In this document: one piece after another, positions 8,782-18,233 of the stretch
Numbering within the stretch: position 1 is the stretch's first letter
Layout: each line of letters starts with the position of its first letter
NCBI RefSeq assembly: GCF_024346055.1
Contig: NZ_JAGQCH010000002.1
Span: 149,381-213,380, forward strand
Length of the DNA stretch: 64,000 bases
DNA from: Cyanobium sp. Cruz CV13-4-11
GTDB taxonomy: Bacteria; Cyanobacteriota; Cyanobacteriia; PCC-6307; Cyanobiaceae
Direction of reading: 5' to 3'
Notes under the pieces: generated by a model
The model's input: the letters and a program-made list of their open reading frames with translations, nothing else
The model's database searches: none
What the model was told of the DNA's origin: nothing
Program-made: the position numbers and the translations under genes

Positions 8782-10452
8782 ATGACCAGCACAACCCTCT
8801 CCCCCGAACCGCCCGCCTCCTGGCGGCGTTACTTCGGCTTCAGCACCGATGCCAAGGTGATCGGCATCCAGTACATCGTGGTGTCCTTCTTCTTCTTCCT
8901 GGTGGGTGGCCTGCTGGCCATGATCATGCGGGGCGAGCTGATCACACCCGAGGCTGACCTGGTGGATCGCACCGTGTACAACGGTCTCTACACGATGCAC
9001 GGAACGATCATGCTGTTCCTGTTCATCTTTCCGGTGCTCAACGGGCTCAACAACCTGCTGATTCCCACCATGATCGGCGCCCCCGACATGGCCTTCCCCC
9101 GGCTCAACACCGCCGCCTTCTGGCTGGTGCCGGTGTTCGGCATCCTGCTGATCGCCAGCTTTTTCGTGCCCAGCGGCCCGGCCACCTCCGGCTGGTGGTC
9201 CTATCCGCCGGTGAGTCTCCAGAACCCCCTCGGCCACCTGATCAACGGCGAGTTCCTCTGGGTGCTGGCGGTGGCCCTCTCCGGCATCTCCTCGATCATG
9301 GGGGCGGTGAACTTCGTCACCACGATCCTGCGGATGCGGGCGCCGGGCATGGGCTACTTCCGCATGCCCGTGTTCTGCTGGACGGCCCTGGCCGCCCAGA
9401 CCCTGCAGCTGATCGGCCTGCCCGCCCTCACCGGCGGCGCCGTGATGCTGCTGCTGGATCTGAGTGTTGGCACCTCGTTCTACCGGCAGGAAGGGGGCGG
9501 CGACCCGGTGCTCTATCAGCACTTCTTCTGGTTCTATTCCCACCCGGCGGTGTATGTGATCATCCTGCCGGTGTTCGGCATCTTTTCGGAGCTGTTCCCC
9601 GTCTATTCCCGCAAGCCCCTGTTCGGCTACGTCTACGTGTGCCTGGCGTCCTTCATCATCGTTGGCTTGGGGCTGATCGTCTGGGTGCACCACATGTTCC
9701 CCAGTGGCGTGACCCAGTGGATGCGCAACCTGTTCATGGTCACCACGATGCTGATCGCCGTGCCCACCGGGGTGAAGGTGTTCGCCTGGCTGGGCACGAT
9801 GTGGAACGGCAAGATCCGGCTCACCACCCCGATGCTGTTCTGCCTCGGCGGCCTGTTCAACTTCGTCTTCGCCGGCATCACCGGCATCATGCTGGCCACC
9901 GTGCCCATCGACATTCATGTCAGCAACACCTACTTCGTGGTGGGGCACTTCCACTACGTGATCTATGGCGCGGCCGTCATGGGTGTGTTCGCCGCGATCT
10001 ACCACTGGTTCCCCAAGTTCACCGGCCGCATGCCCTACGAGGGCCTCGGCAAGCTGCACTTCCTGCTCACCTTCGTGGGCGCCAACCTCAACTTTCTGCC
10101 CATGCACCCCCTCGGCCTGATGGGCATGCCCCGGCGGGTCTCCTCCTACGACCCGGAGTTCGCCTTCTGGAACGTGCTGGCCAGCCTGGGGGCCTTCCTG
10201 CTGGGGGTCTCGATCATCCCCTTCCTGCTCAACATGATCAGCTCCTGGGCCCGGGGTCCCAGGGCGCCGCACAACCCCTGGAACGCCATCGGCCTGGAGT
10301 GGCTGCTGCCGTCGCCCCCGGCGGAGGACAACTTCGGCGAGCACGTGCCCACCGTGATCAGCCGCCCCTACGGCTACGGCACGGGTGAGCCGCTGGTGGA
10401 GCACCAGGCCGAGATCGAGCGGGCGCTCACCCTTCAGGAGGCCAACCGATGA
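8782..10452 (+). CDS. ctaD: Terminal oxidase subunit I
   Basis: This is the catalytic heme-copper subunit (556 residues, about twelve helices), reducing oxygen to water. All metal ligands are present: H73 (MHGTIM) and H391 for low-spin heme, H389 for the high-spin heme (GHFHYV), and H254, H303 and H304 for CuB. The cross-linking tyrosine is Y258 in HPAVY. The helix-VI glutamate of A1-type oxidases (HPEVY) is absent and the preceding residues are YS, which fits the A2 subclass with the YS proton-channel motif. The stop overlaps the subunit III start (ATGA). Confidence 0.96.
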   Translation: MTSTTLSPEPPASWRRYFGFSTDAKVIGIQYIVVSFFFFLVGGLLAMIMRGELITPEADLVDRTVYNGLYTMHGTIMLFLFIFPVLNGLNNLLIPTMIGAPDMAFPRLNTAAFWLVPVFGILLIASFFVPSGPATSGWWSYPPVSLQNPLGHLINGEFLWVLAVALSGISSIMGAVNFVTTILRMRAPGMGYFRMPVFCWTALAAQTLQLIGLPALTGGAVMLLLDLSVGTSFYRQEGGGDPVLYQHFFWFYSHPAVYVIILPVFGIFSELFPVYSRKPLFGYVYVCLASFIIVGLGLIVWVHHMFPSGVTQWMRNLFMVTTMLIAVPTGVKVFAWLGTMWNGKIRLTTPMLFCLGGLFNFVFAGITGIMLATVPIDIHVSNTYFVVGHFHYVIYGAAVMGVFAAIYHWFPKFTGRMPYEGLGKLHFLLTFVGANLNFLPMHPLGLMGMPRRVSSYDPEFAFWNVLASLGAFLLGVSIIPFLLNMISSWARGPRAPHNPWNAIGLEWLLPSPPAEDNFGEHVPTVISRPYGYGTGEPLVEHQAEIERALTLQEANR

Positions 10453-11060
10453 GCAGCACCCCCGCCACCCCCGGCGACGCCGCGGCCGCGACCCACGCCC
10501 ACGGCGAGGGCCAGCACGCCAACCACAACCTCACCGGCTTCATCATCTTTCTGTGCTCCGAAAGCGTCATCTTTCTGGCGTTCTTCAGTGGCTACGCCCT
10601 CCTGCGCCTCTCCGCCCTCGACTGGCTGCCCGCCGGCGTGGACGGGCTCGAATGGCGCCTGCCGCTGATCAACACGGTGGTGCTGGTCTCCAGCTCCTTC
10701 ACGATGGTGGTGGCCGAGCATTTCAAAGGCAAGGGGAAGATCTGGCTGTTCCGGGGCTTCTGGCTGCTGACCATGGCCATGGGGGCCTATTTCCTCTACG
10801 GCCAGGCGGTGGAGTGGCGCGGCCTCAGCTTCGGCTTCACCTCCGGCACCTTCGGCGGCACCTTCTATCTGCTCACCGGCTTCCACGGCCTGCATGTGCT
10901 CACCGGCATCCTGCTGATGGGCCTGATGCTGGCCAAATCCTTCGTCCCCGGCAATTACGACGGCGGTGAAGAAGGCGTCATCGCCACGTCCCTGTTCTGG
11001 CACTTCGTGGATGTGATCTGGATCATCCTGTTCGTGCTGCTCTACGTCTGGAGAGCCTGA
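10449..11060 (+). CDS. ctaE: Terminal oxidase subunit III
   Basis: Subunit III of the heme-copper oxidase has 203 residues and five predicted helices, the short bacterial form. The first 30 residues are Ala/His-rich and cytoplasmic. Diagnostic segments are ITTLLL-like helix II with FTMVVAEHF, FYLLTGFHGLHVLTG, and a final LFWHFVDVIWIILF. It is required for stability and turnover of subunit I rather than for catalysis. The start overlaps ctaD by four bases, and a GMC flavoprotein gene begins three bases after its stop, so the oxidase is co-transcribed with the downstream carbohydrate genes. Confidence 0.95.
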   Translation: MSSTPATPGDAAAATHAHGEGQHANHNLTGFIIFLCSESVIFLAFFSGYALLRLSALDWLPAGVDGLEWRLPLINTVVLVSSSFTMVVAEHFKGKGKIWLFRGFWLLTMAMGAYFLYGQAVEWRGLSFGFTSGTFGGTFYLLTGFHGLHVLTGILLMGLMLAKSFVPGNYDGGEEGVIATSLFWHFVDVIWIILFVLLYVWRA

Positions 11061-11063
11061 ACC

Positions 11064-12578
11064 ATGATCATCGACGACACCCACTACGACGTGATCCTGA
11101 TCGGCAGCGGCGCCGGTGGTGGCACCCTGGCCGCCGCCCTCGCCGACGGGGGCCACACGGTGCTGTTGCTGGAGCGGGGGGGCGTGATGCCCCAGGCCGA
11201 TCAGAACGTCGCCGAGGTGGGGCTGTTCCGCAAGCCGCGCTACCACCCCGAGGAGAAGTGGTTCGGCACCGACGGTGATCCCTTCTCCCCCCAGATGGTG
11301 CACGCCGTCGGCGGTAACACCAAGATCTGGGGTGGGGTGCTTGAACGCATGCGCGAAGCGGAGTTCACGGGCGTGGCGCTCCAGGAGGGGCCGTCCCGGG
11401 ACTGGGAGCTGCGCTACGACGACCTGGCCCCCTGGTACGAGCGGGCCGAAGCGCTCTACCGGGTCCATGGGGTGGCCGGTGCCGATCCCACCGCCCCGGC
11501 GATGCAGGGCCCCTATCCCGCCGCGCCGCGGCCGGTGGAGCCATTCCTGGTGGAACTGCGCACCGCCCTGGAGCGCCAGGGGCTCCATCCCTACGACCTG
11601 CCCCTGAGCTGGTCCGAATCGGCGGTCGATCCCACCGGGGATGCCGAACTGTTCGGCGTGGATCCGGCGCGCGGCTCCAGCACCGTGACGGTGAGGGAGA
11701 ACGCCCGGGTGCTGCAGCTGCACGTCAACCCGTCGGGCCAGGAAGTGCGCGGCGTTGAGGTGGAGATCGACCACCAGCGCTGGCTGTTCCGCAGCCACCA
11801 GGTGGTGCTGGCCGCCGGGGCCATCGGCACGCCGGAGATCCTGCTGCGTTCCGCCACCGACCACCACGCCCGCGGCCTGGCCAACGGCTCCGACCAGGTG
11901 GGCCGCAACCTGATGAAGCCCCAGCTCACCTCGATCCTGCAGCTGGCGGCCGCCCCCAACTCGGGCCGCTACGGCCGCGGCCATGGCATCACCGACTTCT
12001 ACTGGGGCGACAAGAACGTCGACTTCCCGCTCGGTTCGATCCAGAGCGGCGGCGGGGTGCTCCAGGACGCCCTGTTCGCCGAGTCACCGCCGGTGCTCTC
12101 CCTGGTGACCCGCCTGCTGCCGGACTTCGGCCTCGAGCAACTGGCCGCCCGCTCGATCACCTGGTGGGCGATGAGCGCCGTGCGGCCCGATCCCCACAAC
12201 CGGGTCGCCCTGCGGGGCCAGCAGCTGCAGGTCCACTACACGGCCAACAACCGCGAAGCCCACGACCGCCTCGTCTACCGCTGGATCGACAGCCTCAAGG
12301 CCGTCGAAGCCGACCCCCTGACAGTGGTCACCAAGGCGGCTCCCACCCATCCCCGCGGCGAGGCGCCCCTGCCGGTGATCGGCGGCGCCTGCGGCACCTG
12401 CCGCATGGGTTCGGATCCGGCCACCTCGGTGGTGAACCTGGAGGGCCGCAGCCATGAAGTCCACAACCTCTGGATCGTCGACGCCAGCGTCTTGCCGTCC
12501 TGCCCCTCGGTGGGCATCGGCCTGACCGTGATCGCCAACGCCCTGCGCATCGGCGAAGCACTGAAGGCATCCCTGTGA
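11064..12578 (+). CDS. GMC-family flavoprotein lacking the catalytic His/Asn pair
   Basis: The 504-residue protein has an N-terminal FAD dinucleotide fold (GSGAGGGTLAAAL, residues about 14-26), a middle GMC domain and the C-terminal GMC domain with GTCRMGSDP and IVDASVLP. Aligned to its neighbour at 15313-16953, the catalytic histidine is glycine (G441 in GGACGTCRMG) and the second active-site residue, Asn or His, is also glycine (G484 in SVGIGLT). The FAD site looks intact, so it may bind FAD without normal alcohol oxidation, or use another acid/base. It also lacks the cysteine cluster of the neighbour. It begins three bases after ctaE and overlaps the glucosidase start (GTGA). Confidence 0.88.
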   Translation: MIIDDTHYDVILIGSGAGGGTLAAALADGGHTVLLLERGGVMPQADQNVAEVGLFRKPRYHPEEKWFGTDGDPFSPQMVHAVGGNTKIWGGVLERMREAEFTGVALQEGPSRDWELRYDDLAPWYERAEALYRVHGVAGADPTAPAMQGPYPAAPRPVEPFLVELRTALERQGLHPYDLPLSWSESAVDPTGDAELFGVDPARGSSTVTVRENARVLQLHVNPSGQEVRGVEVEIDHQRWLFRSHQVVLAAGAIGTPEILLRSATDHHARGLANGSDQVGRNLMKPQLTSILQLAAAPNSGRYGRGHGITDFYWGDKNVDFPLGSIQSGGGVLQDALFAESPPVLSLVTRLLPDFGLEQLAARSITWWAMSAVRPDPHNRVALRGQQLQVHYTANNREAHDRLVYRWIDSLKAVEADPLTVVTKAAPTHPRGEAPLPVIGGACGTCRMGSDPATSVVNLEGRSHEVHNLWIVDASVLPSCPSVGIGLTVIANALRIGEALKASL

Positions 12579-15316
12579 CAAACGCCTCTCCCTCTGTCGC
12601 TCTGATCGACGCGATCAGCCCCTCCGAAACCCGGCGCATCGCCGAGCGCGATCACGGTGGGGCGCCCTGGAGCCTGTGGGGCAGCTATCTGAGCGAGCGC
12701 CAGTGGGGCACGGTGCGCGAGGACTATTCCGCCGACGGGGACGCCTGGACCTCCTTCCCCCACGACCATGCCCGCTCCCGCGTCTACCGCTGGGGTGAGG
12801 ACGGCCTGCTGGGCCTCTGCGACGACCAGTGCCGCCTCTGTTTTTCCCTGGCCCTCTGGAACGGCGCCGATCCGATCCTCAAGGAGCGACCCTTCGGACT
12901 CGGCAACCCCGAAGGCAACCACGGCGAAGACCTCAAGGACTACTTCTTTCATCTCGCCAACACCCCCACCCACAGCTTCATGCGGGGGCTGTATAAGTAT
13001 CCGCAACGGGCCTTCCCCTACGCCGATCTGCTGGCCGAGAACGGCCGCCGGGGGCGCGATCAGCCCGAGTACGAACTGGTCGACACCGGCATCTTCAATG
13101 ACAGCCGCTACTTCGATGTCGTCATTGAGTACGCCAAGGCGGGGCCGGAGAATCTGCTGATCCGGATCAAGGCCATCAACCGCGGCCCCGACGCCGCACC
13201 CCTGACGCTGCTGCCCAGCCTGTGGCTGCGCAACACCTGGCGCTGGGGCTATCCCGATGAAGTCGAGCACCAGATCAGCCTGGCCGACACAACCGCCAAC
13301 GACCCCGGCCGCGACTCCATCGTCAGCGATGTCATCCCCCATCTCGGGGTCTATCAGCTCGACTGCGCCGAACCCGGTCACTGGATCTTCACCGACAACG
13401 AAACCAACAGCCAACGGCTCTGGGGCCAGCCCAACGCCACGCCGTTCCAGAAAGACGGCTTCCACCGCCATGTGATCGATGGCGAAGCCGGCGCGGTCAA
13501 TCCGGCCTGCCACGGCAGCAAGGCGGGCCGCCTGTTGGAGCGCACCCTGGCCCCGGGCGAGGCATGGCTGGTGGAACTGCGCCTGCACCGCATCGATGGC
13601 CCAACGGACGAAGGCAAAGCGACAGACGCCACCGCTCCAGGTTCCGACGCCTTCAAGGCGATCTTCGCCCAACGCGAGCAGGAGTGGCTGGAGTACTTCG
13701 AGCAGCACGTGCCGGGCCTGTCCGAGGACGACCGCCGCATCCATCTGGCCGGCGCCGCCGGCCTGCTGTGGTGCAAGAAGTACTACGGCTGGAGTGTGCT
13801 GCGCTGGCTGGATGGGGACCCGACCGGCACCCCTCCCCCGGCCGCGCGGCGGCACACCCAGAACGCCTACTGGAAACGGCTGCACGCCCACGACATCATC
13901 TCGATGCCGGACTGCTGGGAGTACCCCTACTTCTGCCAGTGGGACCTGATGTTCCATTCGGTGGCCTTCGCCGTCTTCGATCCGGCGACGGCCAAGGAGC
14001 AGTGCATGCTGCTGCGCAAGCCCCACTACACCGCCCCCAACGCCCAGACCCCGGCCTATGAATGGGCCCTCTCCGATCCCAACCCGCCGATCGGCGCCTG
14101 GGCGGCGATGCGCATCTACCAGATCGATCGCAAACAGACCGACACCCCTGACCTGGGATTTCTGCGGGCGGCCCTGCGCAAGCTGATCCTGGAATACGGC
14201 TGGTGGGCCAACCGCAACGACCGCTCCGGCGACAACGTCTTTGAGGGGGGCTTCCTCGGTCTCGACAACATCGCCGTGTTCGATCGACGTTTCCCCCTGG
14301 CCGACGGCAGCATCATCGAGCAGTGCGACGGCACCGCCTGGATGGCCTCGCTCAGCCTCAACCTGCTGCAGATCGCCGTGGAGCTGAGCCACGAGGAACC
14401 GGAATACGCCGACATCTGCGAGCGCTTCGTCGTTGATTTCGTGCAGTTAGCGATCGGCCTCAACAATCCGGCCGGCCGCGACTATGTCAACTGGGACGAG
14501 GAGGACGGCTTCTATTACGACGTCATCAAACGGCCCGACGGCAGCACCGACTACCTGCGCACCCGCTCGCTCTCGGGCCTGGTGCCGCTGCTGGCGGTGC
14601 AGAGCTTCGACGTCGACACCGTGCAACGCCTGCCGATGCTGGACGTGACCAACACCCTGGCCTGGTTCACCCATGAGCGCACCACCCCCTCCTGGACGGT
14701 GCACAACCTGGGGATCTGGAACAACGACCGGGTGCTGTTCACCCTGGTGCCCAGGGAGCGACTGCAGCGCATCTGCGAGCGGCTGTTCGATGAGGAGGAG
14801 TTTCTCTCCCCCAACGGCATCCGCTCCCTCTCCAAGGTGTACGAAAAGCACCCCTACTCCTACACCGAAGGCAGCCAGAGCCAGACGCTCGCCTACAGCC
14901 CGGCCGACAGTCCGGTGGCGATGTTCGGGGGCAACTCCAACTGGCGCGGTCCGGTGTGGATGCCGATGAACTTCCTGCTGATCGAATCGCTGCAGAAGTT
15001 CGCCCATTTCTATGGCGACAGCTTCAAGGTCGAGTTTCCGACCCGCTCCGGCAACTGGATCACCCTCTGGCAGGCCTCCCTGGAGCTGGAGAGGCGACTG
15101 GTGGGCATCTTCCGCCGCAACAGCGAAGGCCGCCGGCCGTTCAACGGGGACGTGGAGATGTTCCAGAACGATCCCCACTGGCGCGATCTGATCCTGTTCA
15201 ACGAATACTTCCACGGCGACAACGGCAGCGGCGTCGGCGCCTCCCACCAGACCGGCTGGAGCGCGATGGCCTGCAAGATGATCAACCAGCTCAACCGCTA
15301 TCCCATCCAGCCATGA
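12575..15316 (+). CDS. Glucosidase, glycoside hydrolase family 63-like
   Basis: This 913-residue protein is a large (alpha/alpha)6-barrel glucosidase of the family-63/mannosyl-glucosyl-glycerate hydrolase type. Typical segments are WGSYLSERQWGTVREDYS near residue 30, FPHDHARSRVYRWGEDG near residue 65, a central WDLMFHSVAFAVFDP and a C-terminal NSNWRGPVWMPMNFLL. No signal peptide is visible, so a cytoplasmic enzyme is likely. The substrate is probably an alpha-glucoside such as a compatible solute or oligosaccharide, but this is not visible in the sequence. Translation starts at GTG, overlapping the preceding GMC stop by four bases, and the stop overlaps the second GMC gene in the same way. 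Confidence 0.88.
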   Translation: MTNASPSVALIDAISPSETRRIAERDHGGAPWSLWGSYLSERQWGTVREDYSADGDAWTSFPHDHARSRVYRWGEDGLLGLCDDQCRLCFSLALWNGADPILKERPFGLGNPEGNHGEDLKDYFFHLANTPTHSFMRGLYKYPQRAFPYADLLAENGRRGRDQPEYELVDTGIFNDSRYFDVVIEYAKAGPENLLIRIKAINRGPDAAPLTLLPSLWLRNTWRWGYPDEVEHQISLADTTANDPGRDSIVSDVIPHLGVYQLDCAEPGHWIFTDNETNSQRLWGQPNATPFQKDGFHRHVIDGEAGAVNPACHGSKAGRLLERTLAPGEAWLVELRLHRIDGPTDEGKATDATAPGSDAFKAIFAQREQEWLEYFEQHVPGLSEDDRRIHLAGAAGLLWCKKYYGWSVLRWLDGDPTGTPPPAARRHTQNAYWKRLHAHDIISMPDCWEYPYFCQWDLMFHSVAFAVFDPATAKEQCMLLRKPHYTAPNAQTPAYEWALSDPNPPIGAWAAMRIYQIDRKQTDTPDLGFLRAALRKLILEYGWWANRNDRSGDNVFEGGFLGLDNIAVFDRRFPLADGSIIEQCDGTAWMASLSLNLLQIAVELSHEEPEYADICERFVVDFVQLAIGLNNPAGRDYVNWDEEDGFYYDVIKRPDGSTDYLRTRSLSGLVPLLAVQSFDVDTVQRLPMLDVTNTLAWFTHERTTPSWTVHNLGIWNNDRVLFTLVPRERLQRICERLFDEEEFLSPNGIRSLSKVYEKHPYSYTEGSQSQTLAYSPADSPVAMFGGNSNWRGPVWMPMNFLLIESLQKFAHFYGDSFKVEFPTRSGNWITLWQASLELERRLVGIFRRNSEGRRPFNGDVEMFQNDPHWRDLILFNEYFHGDNGSGVGASHQTGWSAMACKMINQLNRYPIQP

Positions 15317-16953
15317 GCCTCACGTCCCCCAGCGTCACAATCGCCGGTCCGAGCCTGCACAGCTCGCCCCTGCCCGAAGCAACCCAGCTGCAGGTGGCCA
15401 ACGGCGCCCACTTCGATGTGGTGATCATCGGCAGCGGCGCCGGCGGCGGCACCCTGGCCCGCCACCTGGCGCCCACGGGCCTGAAGGTGCTGGTGCTGGA
15501 GCGGGGCGACTGGCTGCCCCAGGAACCCCAGAACTGGGAGGCCGAGGCGGTGTTCCAGCAGGGCCGCTACGTGTCCACCGATCCGTGGCTCGACAAGCAC
15601 GGCAAGGCCTTCCAGCCCGGCAGCCATTACTTCGTCGGCGGCGCCACCAAGATGTATGGCGCCGCCCATTTCCGCCTGCGCCAGCAGGATTTCGAGGAGC
15701 TCGCCCACTTCGATGGCACCTCGCCGGCCTGGCCGCTGCGCTACGCCGACTTCGAGCCTTGGTACCAGAAGGCCGAGGAGATGTATCACGTGCACGGCCA
15801 GCGGGGAGAGGATCCCACCGAGCCGCCCTGCAGCGGCCCCTATCCCCATCCGCCGGTGGCCCATGAACCGCGCATGCAGAAGCTGGTGGACGACCTGCGC
15901 TCCGCCGGGCTGCACCCGTTTCATGCCCCCAGCGGCGTCCAGCTCGATGAGGCCCACATGGCCTTCAGCCGTTGCCGCAAATGCAACTGCTGCGATGGTT
16001 TCCCCTGCCTGGTGCACGCCAAGTCGGACGCCGAGGTGCTGGGCATGCGGCCGGCCCTGGCGGCGCCGAATGTGTCGCTGCTGACGCGGGCCCAGGTGAA
16101 GCGGTTGGTCACCGATGAATCCGGGCGCACGGTGAAGGCGGTGGACCTGGAACGGGACGGCGAACCGCTGACGGTGAGTGGTGATGTGGTGGTGGTGAGC
16201 TGTGGCGCCGCCAACAGCGCCCGGCTGCTGCTGATCTCGGCCAACGACAAGCATCCCCGCGGCCTGGCCAACGGCTCGGACCAGGTGGGCCGCCACTACA
16301 TGTTCCACAACAGCAAGGCGATGGTGGCCCTGGCCCATGAGCCCAACCACACCGTCTTCCAGAAAACGGTCTGCGTCAACGACTGGTACCTCGGGGATGC
16401 CGACTTCGACTACCCGATGGGCAACATCCAGATGACGGGCAAGACCCGCGGAACGATCATGAAGGGCTATGCCCCGCTGGAAACCTTCCTGATGCCGGGC
16501 TGGAGCATGGACAAGATCGCCGAGCACGCGCTCGACTTCTGGATCTCCAGCGAAGATCTCCCCGATCCGAACAACCGCGTGACCGTGACCGGCTCCGGCC
16601 AGATCCAGCTCAGCTACACCCCCAACAACCTCACCGCCTCGGCGCGCCTGGTCAGCCGCCTGGAGGGCCTGCTGGATCGCCTCTATCTGCGCAACCACCT
16701 GGTGGAGCGCCAGATCTACATCGCCAACAGCATGGGCATCGCCGCCGTGGGCCACCAGGCCGGCACCTGCCGCTTCGGCAGCGATCCGGCCAGCTCGGTG
16801 CTGGATCTCAACTGCAAGGCCCACGAACTCGACAACCTGTACGTCGTCGATACCAGCTTCATGCCCACGATCGGCGCCGTGAACCCCTCCCTCACCGCCA
16901 TCGCCAATGCCCTGCGGGTGGGCACCCACCTGGTGGAGCGGCTGCAGGGCTGA
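15313..16953 (+). CDS. GMC-family dehydrogenase with a cysteine cluster
   Basis: This FAD-dependent GMC oxidoreductase has 546 residues. The FAD motif GSGAGGGTLARHL lies near residues 40-52. Catalytic residues are intact: H481 in GHQAGTCRFG and N524 in GAVNPSL. A cysteine cluster at C221, C224, C226, C227 and C232 is missing from the paralogous GMC upstream. The CC-x4-C part (226/227/232) has the spacing reported for the 3Fe-4S ligands of the FAD glucose dehydrogenase catalytic subunit, so an iron-sulfur centre passing electrons to a membrane acceptor is plausible. No Tat or Sec signal is obvious. A sugar or polyol is the likely substrate; the gene overlaps the glucosidase stop. Confidence 0.9.
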   Translation: MSLTSPSVTIAGPSLHSSPLPEATQLQVANGAHFDVVIIGSGAGGGTLARHLAPTGLKVLVLERGDWLPQEPQNWEAEAVFQQGRYVSTDPWLDKHGKAFQPGSHYFVGGATKMYGAAHFRLRQQDFEELAHFDGTSPAWPLRYADFEPWYQKAEEMYHVHGQRGEDPTEPPCSGPYPHPPVAHEPRMQKLVDDLRSAGLHPFHAPSGVQLDEAHMAFSRCRKCNCCDGFPCLVHAKSDAEVLGMRPALAAPNVSLLTRAQVKRLVTDESGRTVKAVDLERDGEPLTVSGDVVVVSCGAANSARLLLISANDKHPRGLANGSDQVGRHYMFHNSKAMVALAHEPNHTVFQKTVCVNDWYLGDADFDYPMGNIQMTGKTRGTIMKGYAPLETFLMPGWSMDKIAEHALDFWISSEDLPDPNNRVTVTGSGQIQLSYTPNNLTASARLVSRLEGLLDRLYLRNHLVERQIYIANSMGIAAVGHQAGTCRFGSDPASSVLDLNCKAHELDNLYVVDTSFMPTIGAVNPSLTAIANALRVGTHLVERLQG

Positions 16954-16955
16954 GG

Positions 16956-18233
16956 GTGGCCATGGGCACGCCGGAGGAAACGTCGGAGCGGCGGGTGCTG
17001 GTGGCCCTTGGCACCGCCTGGGCCCTGGCGGCCGGCTGGTTCCTGTTCTGGCCGGTGCCCACCGAGGTGATCGGCCGGGGGGTGGTGATCGTGCCCGGCG
17101 GTGCCACGGTGATCGATGCCCGGGCCGAGGGCCAGATCCTCAGCCTGCCGGTGCGGGTGGGCCAACAGGTGAGCCGGGGCCAGACCCTGCTGCGCCTTTA
17201 CCTGCCCACCCTGGAGCAGCAGCTGCGCCGTCAGGAGAAGGATCTGGCGGAGCTGATCCGCATCAACGCCGATCTCGATCGGCGCGACCGGGCACGACTG
17301 GCCTCGGCCCGGCGGCTGCGGGACACGGCCCTGGCCCAGCTGCAGGGCAACCGCGAACGCCTCGATGCCCTGCGTCGCGTCTACGACCAGAAGGTGGCCG
17401 ATTTCCGCCATCTCGCCCGCCGCGAGGTGGTGGCCCCCCTGGCCGGCGAGGTGGTGGCCAGTGAAGACCGGGCCATCCAGCTCGACAACAGCGTCGCCGA
17501 CCTCGGCATCCGGCAGCGGGAGGCGATCGATGCCTGGGAGACGGTGAAGCTGGGCATCGACACCGAATCCCAGCGGCGGCGCTTTGCCATCAATGACGCC
17601 CGCCGCGCCGTGCGGGTCACCCAGACCCGCCTGGGCTTCGACGGCAGCCTCAGCGCCACCCGGGACGGGCGGCTGCTGGATCTGCAGGTGGTGCGCGGTC
17701 AGACGGTGAAAGCGGGCCAGCGCCTCGGCACCCTGGGAGGGCCCGAGGCGGGCCAGACCCTGCAGGCCGTGGCCTACTTCGCCCCAGCCGATGCGCGTCG
17801 CCTGCGCCCCGGCCTGGCCATGGAGGTGGTGCCGGACTGGAACGAGCGGGGCCGCTTCGGTGGCATCCGCGGTCGTGTCGTCAACGTCACCCTGCTGCCT
17901 GCCACCCGCGAAGACGTGAACACCACCATGGGCAACCCCCAGCTGGCGGAGGCCCTGGTGCGCCACGGACCGGTGCTGCGCACCGAGATCGCCCTGCAGC
18001 CCACGGGCAACGCCCCCGGCTTCGATGGCTACCGCTGGACCCTCAGCCGCGGCAGCAGCGTCTTTCCGATCCGCGAGGGGCTGACCCTCAAGGCCCACGG
18101 TTATGTGGAGTGGCGCCCACCGGTCAGCTATCTGCTGCCGATGCTGCGCGACCTCACCGGCAGCTACCGCACCCTGCGCCAGCAGGAGCGCCAGGACCAG
18201 CCGCCCCTGCGCCAGCGAGACGCCTTGCCATGA
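16956..18233 (+). CDS. HlyD-type periplasmic adaptor, NHLM/NHLP bacteriocin-secretion group
   Basis: This membrane-fusion protein has 425 residues: one N-terminal membrane anchor (about 14-36), a biotinyl-lipoyl-like half motif (ARAEGQILSLPVRVGQQV), a helical hairpin, the second half motif (DGRLLDLQVVRGQTVKAG) and a C-terminal beta domain. The stretch around VVNVTLLPATRED and the following Gly-Asn-x-x-Leu segment resemble the adaptor of nitrile-hydratase-leader microcin secretion systems. Neither the peptidase-ABC transporter nor the ATPase partner is in the window. The start is GTG 16956 or ATG 16962. It may pair with the convergent TolC at 18406-20085 to span the envelope; the cargo is unknown. 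Confidence 0.83.
   Translation: MAMGTPEETSERRVLVALGTAWALAAGWFLFWPVPTEVIGRGVVIVPGGATVIDARAEGQILSLPVRVGQQVSRGQTLLRLYLPTLEQQLRRQEKDLAELIRINADLDRRDRARLASARRLRDTALAQLQGNRERLDALRRVYDQKVADFRHLARREVVAPLAGEVVASEDRAIQLDNSVADLGIRQREAIDAWETVKLGIDTESQRRRFAINDARRAVRVTQTRLGFDGSLSATRDGRLLDLQVVRGQTVKAGQRLGTLGGPEAGQTLQAVAYFAPADARRLRPGLAMEVVPDWNERGRFGGIRGRVVNVTLLPATREDVNTTMGNPQLAEALVRHGPVLRTEIALQPTGNAPGFDGYRWTLSRGSSVFPIREGLTLKAHGYVEWRPPVSYLLPMLRDLTGSYRTLRQQERQDQPPLRQRDALP

Noticed and set aside
12275..14392. Very long antisense frame opposite the glucosidase
   Set aside because: High GC leaves few stops on the opposite strand. The sense strand carries a clear glucosidase with conserved motifs.
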